The notes under the pieces were generated by a model. It worked only from the letters and a program-made list of their open reading frames with translations. It did no database searches and was not told the origin of the DNA. Of a stretch of DNA of 9,536 bases, positions 1 to 6,323 are shown piece by piece. The translations under genes were made by a program, and so were the position numbers. Origin of the DNA: Thiobacillus sp. (lineage in GTDB: Bacteria; Pseudomonadota; Gammaproteobacteria; Burkholderiales; Thiobacillaceae); contig JANJUT010000292.1 in NCBI GenBank assembly GCA_024710445.1, positions 1 to 9,536 of the forward strand, in the 5' to 3' direction. How positions within the stretch are numbered: position 1 is the stretch's first letter; every line of letters begins with the position of its first letter.

Positions 1-833
1 GTGCCCTTGCGCGGAATCAGACGCTGCGAGATGAAGGATTTCAGGTTCAGCGACAAATCCATCAGCAGTTGATCGCGCTTTTCTTCAGGGAAGAAGTTGA
101 TGATGCGGTCGAGCGCCTGGTTGGCGCTGTTGGCGTGCAGCGTGGACAGGCACAGGTGGCCGGTTTCGGCGAAGGCGATGGCGTATTCCATGGTGTCGCG
201 GTCGCGGATCTCACCGATCAGGATGACGTCGGGCGCCTGCCGCAGCGTGTTCTTCAGCGCCGAGAACCAGTTGTCGGTGTCGATGCCGACTTCGCGCTGG
301 GTGATGATGGATTTCTTGTGTTCGTGAACGTATTCAATCGGGTCCTCGACCGTGATGATGTGGTCGGCAGCGTTTTCATTGCGGTAGCCGACCATGGAGG
401 CCAGCGAGGTCGATTTACCGGTTCCGGTACCGCCAACGAAAATGACCAGGCCGCGCTTGATCATCGCGACGTCGCGCAGGATCGGCGGAAGGTTAAGGTC
501 ATCCATCTTCGGGATCTTGGTGTTGATGGTCCGCATGACCACGCCTACACGCCCCTGCTGCACGAAGACGTTGACGCGGAAGCGGCCGATTTCCGGCGGA
601 CTGATGGCGAAGTTGGATTCGTTGGTGGCCTCGAAATCCTTCCACTGCCGCTCGTTCATGATCGAGTGTGCCAGTTCGCTGGTATGCGCAGGGGTCAGGC
701 TCTGGTTCGAGACCGGCGTGATCTTGCCGTCAACCTTGATTGCGGGCGGAAAGCCTGCCGTGATGAACAGGTCGGATGCGTTCTTCGCCAGCATCAGCCG
801 CAGCAGATCGTGGACGGTTTTTTCAGCGTTCAT
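1..833 (-). CDS. pilU: Type IV pilus retraction ATPase PilU (C-terminus cut off by window edge)
   Basis: This is a hexameric secretion-type ATPase that assists PilT in retracting type IV pili at the inner-membrane base of the pilus machine. The ATG at 833 opens a frame that runs without a stop to the left edge, giving 277 residues of a family usually about 375-385 long, so roughly the last 100 are missing. Visible motifs are Walker A GGTGTGKST at residues 134-142 (Lys140), the Asp box around TVEDPIEYVH (161-170), Walker B DVILIGEIRD (202-211) and the His box AETGHLCLSTLHANSA (222-237). The GGTGTGKS form of Walker A and the N-terminal start MNAEKTVHDLL favour PilU over PilT. A GAGGG ribosome site (plus-strand 841-845) lies 7 nt before the start. 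The gene begins 13 nt after the pilT stop, so the two are co-transcribed. Identity is firm; only the missing C-terminus is unknown. Confidence 0.95.
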   Translation of the reverse strand, partial: MNAEKTVHDLLRLMLAKNASDLFITAGFPPAIKVDGKITPVSNQSLTPAHTSELAHSIMNERQWKDFEATNESNFAISPPEIGRFRVNVFVQQGRVGVVMRTINTKIPKMDDLNLPPILRDVAMIKRGLVIFVGGTGTGKSTSLASMVGYRNENAADHIITVEDPIEYVHEHKKSIITQREVGIDTDNWFSALKNTLRQAPDVILIGEIRDRDTMEYAIAFAETGHLCLSTLHANSANQALDRIINFFPEEKRDQLLMDLSLNLKSFISQRLIPRKG

Positions 834-846
834 TGCTTAGCCCTCA

Positions 847-1890
847 TTAACCCAGGAAGGAGTCTTTGTTTTGTGCCGCGCCGCGTGCGACACCCGAGGC
901 AACGATATTGCGTTTCACCAGATCCTGCAGGCACTGGTCGAGCGTCTGCATGCCGATGTTGCCACCGGTCTGGATGGCCGAGTACATCTGCGCAACCTTG
1001 CCTTCACGGATCAGGTTGCGGATGGCGGGCGTACCGATCATGATTTCATGCGCGGCGACACGGCCATTGCCGTCCTTGGTTTTCAACAGGGTTTGCGAGA
1101 TCACCGCGCGCAGGGATTCGGACAGCATCGAGCGCACCATTTCCTTTTCGGCTGCCGGGAACACGTCGACCACGCGGTCGATGGTTTTGGCAGCAGACGA
1201 GGTGTGCAGCGTACCGAATACCAGGTGACCGGTTTCAGCGGCGGTCAGCGCCAGGCGGATGGTTTCCAGGTCGCGCAATTCGCCGACCAGGATGACGTCC
1301 GGATCCTCCCGCAGCGCCGAGCGCAGGGCGTTGTTGAACGACAGGGTGTGCGGGCCGACCTCACGCTGGTTAATCAGGCATGTTTTGCTCTGGTGCCCGA
1401 ATTCGATCGGATCTTCGACCGTGAGGATGTGCGCGTACTGGTTTTCGTTGACGTAGTCCATCATCGCCGCGAGGGTGGTGGACTTGCCGGAGCCGGTCGG
1501 GCCGGTGACCAGTACGATGCCGCGCGGCTGGTCGGAAATTTCCTTGAAAATGGGCGGACAGTTGAGTTCTTCCAGCGTCAACACCTTGGAGGGAATCGTC
1601 CGGAAAACCGCGCCTGCGCCATACTGCTGGTTGAAGGCGTTGACCCGGAAACGTGCCAGCGAGGGGATCTCGAACGAGAAGTCGAGTTCCAGCGTTTCTT
1701 CATACACTTTGCGCTGGCTGTCGTTCATGATGTCGTACACCATGCGGTGGACATCCTTGTGCTCCATTGGCGGCAGGTTGATGCGGCGCACATCGCCGTT
1801 TACCCGGATCATCGGCGGCAGGCTGGCCGAGAGGTGTAAATCGGAAGCTTTGTTCTTGACGGCAAATGCCAGCAACTCAGAAATATCCAC
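847..1890 (-). CDS. pilT: Type IV pilus retraction ATPase PilT
   Basis: PilT is the main motor that depolymerises type IV pili, driving twitching motility and DNA uptake. The 347-residue protein has the family's usual length. It shows Walker A GPTGSGKST at 130-138 (Lys136), the Asp box TVEDPIEF (157-164), Walker B DVILVGELRD (198-207, catalytic Glu204), the His box AAETGHLVFGTLHTSSA (217-233), and the C-terminal AIRNLIREGK motif (289-298) known to be needed for retraction. The start is GTG at 1890 (MDISELLAFAVKNKASDLHL), which matches the conserved PilT N-terminus and has a GAGAGAGG ribosome site 5 nt upstream. The frame is open to an ATG at 2079, but that extension would overlap yggS and lacks PilT similarity, so I reject it. 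It is the first gene of a pilT-pilU pair and divergent from yggS. All catalytic motifs appear intact. Confidence 0.97.
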   Translation of the reverse strand: MDISELLAFAVKNKASDLHLSASLPPMIRVNGDVRRINLPPMEHKDVHRMVYDIMNDSQRKVYEETLELDFSFEIPSLARFRVNAFNQQYGAGAVFRTIPSKVLTLEELNCPPIFKEISDQPRGIVLVTGPTGSGKSTTLAAMMDYVNENQYAHILTVEDPIEFGHQSKTCLINQREVGPHTLSFNNALRSALREDPDVILVGELRDLETIRLALTAAETGHLVFGTLHTSSAAKTIDRVVDVFPAAEKEMVRSMLSESLRAVISQTLLKTKDGNGRVAAHEIMIGTPAIRNLIREGKVAQMYSAIQTGGNIGMQTLDQCLQDLVKRNIVASGVARGAAQNKDSFLG

Positions 1891-1895
1891 GTATG

Positions 1896-1903
1896 CCTCT
1901 CTC
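1896..1903 (-). promoter_or_regulatory. Ribosome binding site deciding the pilT GTG start
   Basis: On the minus strand this reads GAGAGAGG, with 5 nt between it and the GTG at 1890. It supports the GTG start over the upstream in-frame ATG at 2079. Confidence 0.7.
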
Positions 1904-1919
1904 AGTATTGGGTGGGGTT

Positions 1920-1947
1920 TTGACAGATAATAATCCCAATGGATAAC
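1920..1947 (+). promoter_or_regulatory. Putative sigma70 promoter for the yggS-proC-yggT-yggU-GTPase operon
   Basis: A perfect -35 hexamer TTGACA (1920-1925) is followed after 16 nt by GATAAC (1942-1947), which matches 4 of 6 bases of the -10 consensus. Transcription would then begin near 1954, upstream of the proposed yggS starts at 1978 and 1996 but downstream of the ATG at 1939. This argues against the 1939 start. The assignment rests on motif match and position only. Confidence 0.45.
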
Positions 1948-1957
1948 GACTCGACAA
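1927..1957 (-). promoter_or_regulatory. Weak candidate promoter for pilT-pilU
   Basis: On the minus strand TATTAT (plus 1927-1932, 5 of 6 matches to the -10 consensus) follows TTGTCG (plus 1952-1957, 4 of 6 to the -35) with a 19-nt spacer, which is longer than ideal. It lies in the only intergenic space upstream of pilT and overlaps the candidate yggS promoter on the other strand, so the two could compete. Many pilT genes have weak promoters, and this call is tentative. Confidence 0.2.
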
Positions 1958-1977
1958 GGCAAAAACTTGAGCCTGGC

Positions 1978-2685
1978 ATGACGGATGCTTATCTCATGCC
2001 GGATAAGCGTTTGCATGCGGTACAGGACCGGATTGCGCAAGCGGCGTCTGCTGCCGGGCGGAAGCCGTCCGACGTACATTTGCTGGCGGTCAGCAAGACT
2101 TTTGATGCCGATGCCGTACGCAGGCTGGCGGCGTGCGGGCAGCGTGCATTCGGTGAAAACTATCTGCAGGAAGCCCTGGCAAAACAGACCCAGTTGATTG
2201 ATTTGCCCTTGCTATGGCATTTCATCGGGCCGATACAGAGCAACAAGACCCGCCCCATCGCCGAAAATTTCAGCTGGGTACACAGTGTCGACCGCCTGAA
2301 AATTGCCGAACGCCTGTCCGCGCAGCGCCCCGCCGATTTGCCGCCACTGCAGGTATGCATCGAACTCAACGTCAGTGGTGAGGCCAGCAAGGGCGGGGTG
2401 GACCTGGCGGATCTGCCGGCGCTGGCCGATGCCGTGGCGGCGCTGCCACGCTTGCAGTTGCGCGGCCTGATGGCGATCCCGGCGCCGGTGTCTGATGGAG
2501 CGGAACAGCGTGCGGCCTTTCGGCAGGTGCGCGAGGCGTTCGAGGGGTTGAAAGCGCGCGGGCACGTGCTCGATACGCTGTCGATGGGGATGTCATCGGA
2601 CCTGGAAGCGGCCATACTGGAAGGCGCGACGATTGTGCGCGTTGGAACGGCACTATTTGGTGAAAGGAACACTACACATGCATAA
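1978..2685 (+). CDS. yggS: YggS/PLPBP family pyridoxal phosphate homeostasis protein
   Basis: This is a single-domain fold-type III PLP-binding protein that keeps free pyridoxal phosphate in balance and has no known enzymatic reaction. Numbering from the ATG at 1978 gives 235 residues, the usual family length. The PLP-binding lysine is Lys40 in LLAVSKTF. Other family signatures are FGENYLQEA, WHFIGPIQSNKTR and, near the C-terminus, LSMGMSSDLEAAILEGATIVRVGTALFG, whose Ser/Gly residues hold the PLP phosphate in homologues. In-frame ATGs exist at 1939, 1978 and 1996. I choose 1978 because it gives a normal N-terminus and lies after the predicted promoter, but no start has a strong ribosome site. 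The neighbourhood, divergent from pilT and overlapping proC by 8 nt, is a known yggS context. Confidence 0.95.
   Translation: MTDAYLMPDKRLHAVQDRIAQAASAAGRKPSDVHLLAVSKTFDADAVRRLAACGQRAFGENYLQEALAKQTQLIDLPLLWHFIGPIQSNKTRPIAENFSWVHSVDRLKIAERLSAQRPADLPPLQVCIELNVSGEASKGGVDLADLPALADAVAALPRLQLRGLMAIPAPVSDGAEQRAAFRQVREAFEGLKARGHVLDTLSMGMSSDLEAAILEGATIVRVGTALFGERNTTHA
2664..2668 (+). promoter_or_regulatory. Ribosome binding site of proC inside yggS
   Basis: AAGGA lies 9 nt before the proC ATG at 2678, within the last codons of yggS. This supports the overlapping start and translational coupling of the two genes. Confidence 0.65.
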
Positions 2686-3493
2686 AGTCAGTTTTATCGG
2701 GGGCGGTAATATGGCCGCCGCCATCATCGGCGGCCTGATTGCCAGCGGCACCTCGCCCACCGACATCGAGGTGGTGGAAATCAATGCCGATGCGCGTGCC
2801 CTGCTGGCCGCCCGGTTTGGCGTGGTGACGCAGTCGGATGTGTCGCAGGCAAGGCTGCATGCCCTGATCGTGCTGGCGGTGAAGCCCCAGACCCTGCCTG
2901 AAGTGTCGGCCGCCCTGGCGTCGCGCCTCAAGGGCCAGCTGGTGGTTTCAATTGCCGCCGGGGTGCGGGTGGCCGACCTCGCCCGCTGGCTGGGAGGATA
3001 TGAACGGATCGTGCGTGCCATGCCGAATACGCCGGCGCTGGTGCAGGCCGGGATTACCGGTTTGTTCGCCCCGCCCGCCGTCAGCAGCGACGCACGCTCA
3101 CAGGCCGAAGCGGTGATGCGTGCCGTCGGTGGTGTCGTGTGGGTGGGCGATGAACCGATGCTGGACGGCGTTACCGCCGTGTCGGGGAGTGGCCCGGCCT
3201 ATGTGTTCTATTGCATCGAGTCGCTGGAGGCGGCCGCCGTGGCGCAGGGCCTGCCGTTGGCCACAGCCCGTCAGCTGGCGCTGCAAACCTTTTTTGGCGC
3301 CGCCAAGCTGGCATTGGAATCGAGCGAGGAGCCGGCCGTGCTGCGGCAGCGCGTGACATCCAAGGGCGGTACCACCGAGCGGGGCGTGGCGGCGCTGGAA
3401 ACGGCGGACCTCAAGCATGCCTTTGAGCAGGCAGTGGAGGCAGCCAGCCGCCGCAGCGCCGAGTTGGGCGACGAGCTGGGGCGGCTGGCATGA
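2678..3493 (+). CDS. proC: Pyrroline-5-carboxylate reductase
   Basis: ProC catalyses the last step of proline synthesis, the NAD(P)H-dependent reduction of 1-pyrroline-5-carboxylate to L-proline in the cytoplasm. The 271-residue protein is of normal length. It opens with the Rossmann dinucleotide-binding motif FIGGGNMAAAIIGGL (residues 6-20). It continues with RAMPNTPALVQAGITGL, the P5CR signature LDGVTAVSGSGPAYVFYCIE, and the C-terminal helical domain with TSKGGTTERGVAALE. The ATG at 2678 has an AAGGA site upstream and overlaps the yggS stop by 8 nt. The stop overlaps the yggT start as ATGA. The yggS-proC pairing is widespread, and both products handle metabolites linked to PLP or amino-acid pools. 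No oddity is seen. Confidence 0.97.
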   Translation: MHKVSFIGGGNMAAAIIGGLIASGTSPTDIEVVEINADARALLAARFGVVTQSDVSQARLHALIVLAVKPQTLPEVSAALASRLKGQLVVSIAAGVRVADLARWLGGYERIVRAMPNTPALVQAGITGLFAPPAVSSDARSQAEAVMRAVGGVVWVGDEPMLDGVTAVSGSGPAYVFYCIESLEAAAVAQGLPLATARQLALQTFFGAAKLALESSEEPAVLRQRVTSKGGTTERGVAALETADLKHAFEQAVEAASRRSAELGDELGRLA

Positions 3494-4065
3494 TTGCAGG
3501 GGCGCTGGGTTTTCTGCTGCAGACGCTGGGCAACCTGTTCGTGATCGCCGTGTTGCTGCGTTTCATGATGCAGCTGTTCAGGGTGCCGTTCCGCAATCCC
3601 TTTGCCCAGTTCATCGTGGCCATCACCGATTTCGCGGTCAAACCGCTGCGCCGGGTGGTGCCGGGCCTGCTTGGCCTGGACTTGGCGTGCCTGTTATTGG
3701 CCTGGCTGGTTGAACTGGTGGTGGTGACGGCGGGATACTGGCTGGACGGCTTTCCGTTTGCGCTGGCCGGGGCCCAGGTATGGCCGGTGATGATGGGGCT
3801 GGCGGTCGTGCGCCTGTTGAGCCTGACGGTTTACATGGTCATTGGCCTCACGCTGGTGCGCGCCGTGCTGTCGTGGGTCAACACGAACACGCCGCTGATG
3901 CCGGTGATCTACGAGCTGACCGAGCCTTTCCTGCGGCCATTGCGGCGGATCGTGCCCATGGTGTCGAATGTCGACCTGACCCCGCTGGTGCTGTTCATCC
4001 TGTGCCAGCTGGTCCTGATGGTGCCGATTCTGGCGCTGGAGCGGGCGCTGCTTGGATCGCTCTGA
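3490..4065 (+). CDS. yggT: YggT family integral membrane protein (two YGGT repeats)
   Basis: A 191-residue inner-membrane protein of incompletely known function; relatives include bacterial YlmG and plastid/cyanobacterial YlmG proteins tied to osmotic tolerance, division or nucleoid distribution. Hydrophobic segments lie at about 2-30, 60-85, 98-130 and 161-184. Two copies of the YGGT repeat can be seen: NPFAQFIVAITDFAVKPLRR then VVPGLLGLD (36-64), and TPLMPVIYELTEPFLRPLRR then IVPMVSNVD (134-162). Each has the pattern of proline, aromatic residue and PLRRxVP between membrane segments. The ATG at 3490 shares an ATGA overlap with the proC stop. The gene is followed by yggU with a 14-nt overlap. 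Assignment to the family is firm; the molecular role is not known. Confidence 0.93.
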   Translation: MIAGALGFLLQTLGNLFVIAVLLRFMMQLFRVPFRNPFAQFIVAITDFAVKPLRRVVPGLLGLDLACLLLAWLVELVVVTAGYWLDGFPFALAGAQVWPVMMGLAVVRLLSLTVYMVIGLTLVRAVLSWVNTNTPLMPVIYELTEPFLRPLRRIVPMVSNVDLTPLVLFILCQLVLMVPILALERALLGSL

Positions 4066-4363
4066 CCCTCCCGTCTGGGCACATCGCCATGGCCCGGACT
4101 GGCTGCTGGAATTGCACGTACAGCCGGGCGCCAAATTCACGGCCGTGGTGGGTGAGCACGGGGGCCGGCTCAAGCTAAAGATTTCTGCGCCAGCAGTCGA
4201 TAACAAGGCGAATACGTTTCTGCTGACATGGCTCGCCACGCAACTGGGAGTACCGAAATCATCGGTGCAACTGGTGCGTGGCGAAACCGCGCGGCAGAAA
4301 ACGGTGTTGGTGCGCGGGGTTGCGTGCCCCTGGCTGGATATCGGGAACAACGGAAAGACATGA
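4052..4363 (+). CDS. yggU: DUF167 / YggU family protein with a TTG start
   Basis: A small conserved protein (103 residues from this start) of unknown biochemical function. The family core is clear: LLELHVQPGAKFTAVVGEHGGRLKLKISAPAVDNKANTFLLTWLA (residues 18-62), then LGVPKSSVQLVRGETARQKTVLV (65-87). No in-frame ATG precedes the conserved core; the ATG at 4089 is in another frame. I therefore take TTG at 4052, which has GGAG (4038-4041) about 10 nt upstream and would give MDRSDPPVWAHRHGPDWLLELH. The start overlaps yggT by 14 nt, and the stop shares ATGA with the following GTPase gene. In the core, APAVDNKAN replaces the more usual APPVDGKAN. The family call is secure; the exact start is less so. 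Confidence 0.88.
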   Translation: MDRSDPPVWAHRHGPDWLLELHVQPGAKFTAVVGEHGGRLKLKISAPAVDNKANTFLLTWLATQLGVPKSSVQLVRGETARQKTVLVRGVACPWLDIGNNGKT

Positions 4364-6264
4364 GTATTCACCTCGAACAGGAAGTTGCCGATTTCAGCGA
4401 ACGGCGCATGCGGCTGGCAACAGCGATGACCGACTACGCCGACTGGCTCGATCGCCAGCATGGTATTGATGCCGAGCGTACCCTGCGTCTGGCCGACACC
4501 GCCGCCACCCTGCGCCAGGACAAGCTGGTCGTGGCTTTTGTGGCCGAGTTTTCGCGCGGCAAGACCGAACTCATCAACGCCCTGTTTTTTGCCGACCATG
4601 GCCAGCGGCTCTTGCCGTCCGATGCCGGGCGCACCACCATGTGCCCGACCGAGCTGTCCTACACTCCGGACGAAGCCCCCAGCCTGAGCCTGCTACCCAT
4701 TGAGTCGCGCCGCCGCAGCGAATCGCTGGCGCAACTCAAGCACATGCCGATCGAGTGGTGCCGGATCACGCTTGATCCAACCGACCCGAACCAGTTGCGT
4801 GACAACCTGAAGAAACTCACCGAAACCAAATCCATGCTGGCCGTGGACGCCATCGAAATGGGGCTGTGGAACGGCGAGGATCCCGGCGAACGCCATCAGC
4901 TGCATGCCGATGGCACGGTCGATGTGCCTGCCTGGCGCTATGCCATGGTCAATTACCCGCATCCCATGTTGCAGGCGGGATTGACGATACTGGACACGCC
5001 CGGACTCAACGCACTGGGCTCGGAGCCTGAGCTGACGCTGTCCGTGATTCCCAATGCCCATGCCGTGATTTTCCTGCTGGCTTCCGATACCGGGGTGACG
5101 CGCTCGGATCTGGAGATCTGGCAAAAACATGTCCATCGCCATGCCAACTACCATGTGGCAGTGCTGAACAAGATCGACATGCTGTGGGATGAACTCAAGA
5201 ATGATTCCGAGGTGCATGCCACCATCGAGCGGCAAGCCGAGGAAACCGCGCGCGTACTGAAGCTGCCGCGCAGCCGGGTGTTTGCGGTGTCAGCGCAGAA
5301 GGCGCTGACCGCGAAAATTCGGGACGATGCAGAACTGCGCGTGCGTTCGGGCATTGACTCGATCGAATATCTGCTGGCGCATCAGGTGATTCCGGCGCGG
5401 CGCGACATGCTCTATCACGCGGTCAGTCGCGAAGTGTCCACCCTGCTGGAAGAGAGCCGGATCGACATGTCGGAACGCATCAAGCGCAGCAGTGACGAGT
5501 TGATCCAGTTGACCCAGCTGTCGGGCAAGAATCGCGAACTGATCGAGCAGACGCGCGCGGCCCTGCAGCGTGAGAAGGACAGTTACGATGCCACCGCGGA
5601 TCAGTTTCGCGCCACCCGGAAAATGCTGAAAGCACAGGGCGAGCATCTGCTGTCGCACATGTCGGAAACCACGCTCAACACGATTCTGAGCAACGGGCGC
5701 GCGGCGATGGACGACAGCTGGACCACACGCGGACTGACCGGCAGCATTCGCCAGTTGTGCGAAGAGATGAACGCCCGGTTTCAGCACGCGACCCAACTGG
5801 CCGACAACATGCTGGATGCGCTGGATCAGGCCTACATCCGTTTTCATCGCCTGCATAAACTGCCGAAAATGCAGGTGCCGCGGCTGGATCTGAGCGCTTA
5901 CCGCAATCGCCTGAATGCAGTGATGAACGAATCGGCCGCCTTCTGCAAGGATCCGGCCAACCTGTTGCTGGAAAAGCGGTTCATGATCCGGCGCTTTTAC
6001 GCCAGCCTCGCCGAAGAGGCGCACAAGGCCTGCAAGCTGGCGCGAACGGAAGCGGAACGCTGGTTGCGCATTGCGCTTGACCCCATCATGACCCGTATCC
6101 GCGAACACAAGCAGTATCTCGATACGCGGCTGGAGAGCCTGCAACGCATACTGGGCAACATGGGCACGCTGCACAACCGCATGGCCCAGATCAAGGCCAA
6201 TATCGGCAGCCTGCGCAACGAGAAGCTTGAACTGACGCGGATTGCGGGACAGCTTGCTGTATGA
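4360..6264 (+). CDS. Dynamin-like large GTPase
   Basis: A 634-residue protein with an N-terminal dynamin-type GTPase domain. In order: G1 P-loop AEFSRGKT at 62-69 (Lys68, Thr69); the switch/G2 threonine in GRTTMCPTEL (90-99); G3 LDTPG at 211-215; G4 NKID at 270-273; a likely G5 loop near VSAQKAL (310-316). The rest is helical and charged, with probable coiled coil near 385-430 and 587-630. I see no convincing transmembrane or paddle segment. The first P-loop position, usually Gly in GEFSSGKS, is Ala62. The ATG at 4360 overlaps the yggU stop as ATGA and has GGAAAG upstream. The frame is open back to 4228, but that stretch is yggU DNA. Dynamin relatives remodel membranes by GTP hydrolysis. The precise function here is unknown; linkage to yggS and yggT hints at an envelope or division role. 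Confidence 0.85.
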   Translation: MSIHLEQEVADFSERRMRLATAMTDYADWLDRQHGIDAERTLRLADTAATLRQDKLVVAFVAEFSRGKTELINALFFADHGQRLLPSDAGRTTMCPTELSYTPDEAPSLSLLPIESRRRSESLAQLKHMPIEWCRITLDPTDPNQLRDNLKKLTETKSMLAVDAIEMGLWNGEDPGERHQLHADGTVDVPAWRYAMVNYPHPMLQAGLTILDTPGLNALGSEPELTLSVIPNAHAVIFLLASDTGVTRSDLEIWQKHVHRHANYHVAVLNKIDMLWDELKNDSEVHATIERQAEETARVLKLPRSRVFAVSAQKALTAKIRDDAELRVRSGIDSIEYLLAHQVIPARRDMLYHAVSREVSTLLEESRIDMSERIKRSSDELIQLTQLSGKNRELIEQTRAALQREKDSYDATADQFRATRKMLKAQGEHLLSHMSETTLNTILSNGRAAMDDSWTTRGLTGSIRQLCEEMNARFQHATQLADNMLDALDQAYIRFHRLHKLPKMQVPRLDLSAYRNRLNAVMNESAAFCKDPANLLLEKRFMIRRFYASLAEEAHKACKLARTEAERWLRIALDPIMTRIREHKQYLDTRLESLQRILGNMGTLHNRMAQIKANIGSLRNEKLELTRIAGQLAV

Positions 6265-6274
6265 CGCCTTTTCC

Positions 6275-6311
6275 GGTTCAGCTGTCCTGTTTAAACCAGG
6301 GCGCTGAATCC
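6275..6311. terminator. Imperfect hairpin in the convergent gap (possible bidirectional terminator)
   Basis: The 59-bp gap between the GTPase and ptsI stops holds an imperfect stem-loop. GGTTCAGC (6275-6282) pairs with GCTGAATC (6303-6310) including one G-T wobble, and CCTG (6286-6289) pairs with CAGG (6297-6300) around an AT-rich loop. No T-run follows on either strand, so a classic intrinsic terminator is not supported. It may only mark transcript ends. Confidence 0.3.
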
Positions 6312-6323
6312 TGACGGACCGGG

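Noticed and set aside
69..1043. 324-codon plus-strand open frame spanning pilU and part of pilT
   Set aside because: It crosses two well-supported genes on the other strand and shows no domain of its own.
871..1839. Long open frame on the plus strand opposite pilT (322 codons)
   Set aside because: It is an antisense shadow in GC-rich DNA; the pilT reading has all family motifs and this one has none.
1891..2079. N-terminal extension of pilT to an ATG at 2079 (410 residues in total)
   Set aside because: The added 63 residues overlap yggS antisense, have no PilT similarity, and the GTG at 1890 has a good ribosome site and the conserved N-terminus.
4228..4359. Extension of the GTPase to an ATG at 4228
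   Set aside because: This stretch is the coding part of yggU in another frame; the ATGA junction at 4360 with an upstream GGAAAG is the better start.
3694..4599. 301-codon minus-strand open frame opposite yggT, yggU and the GTPase
   Set aside because: Gln/His/Arg-rich shadow sequence covering three real genes.
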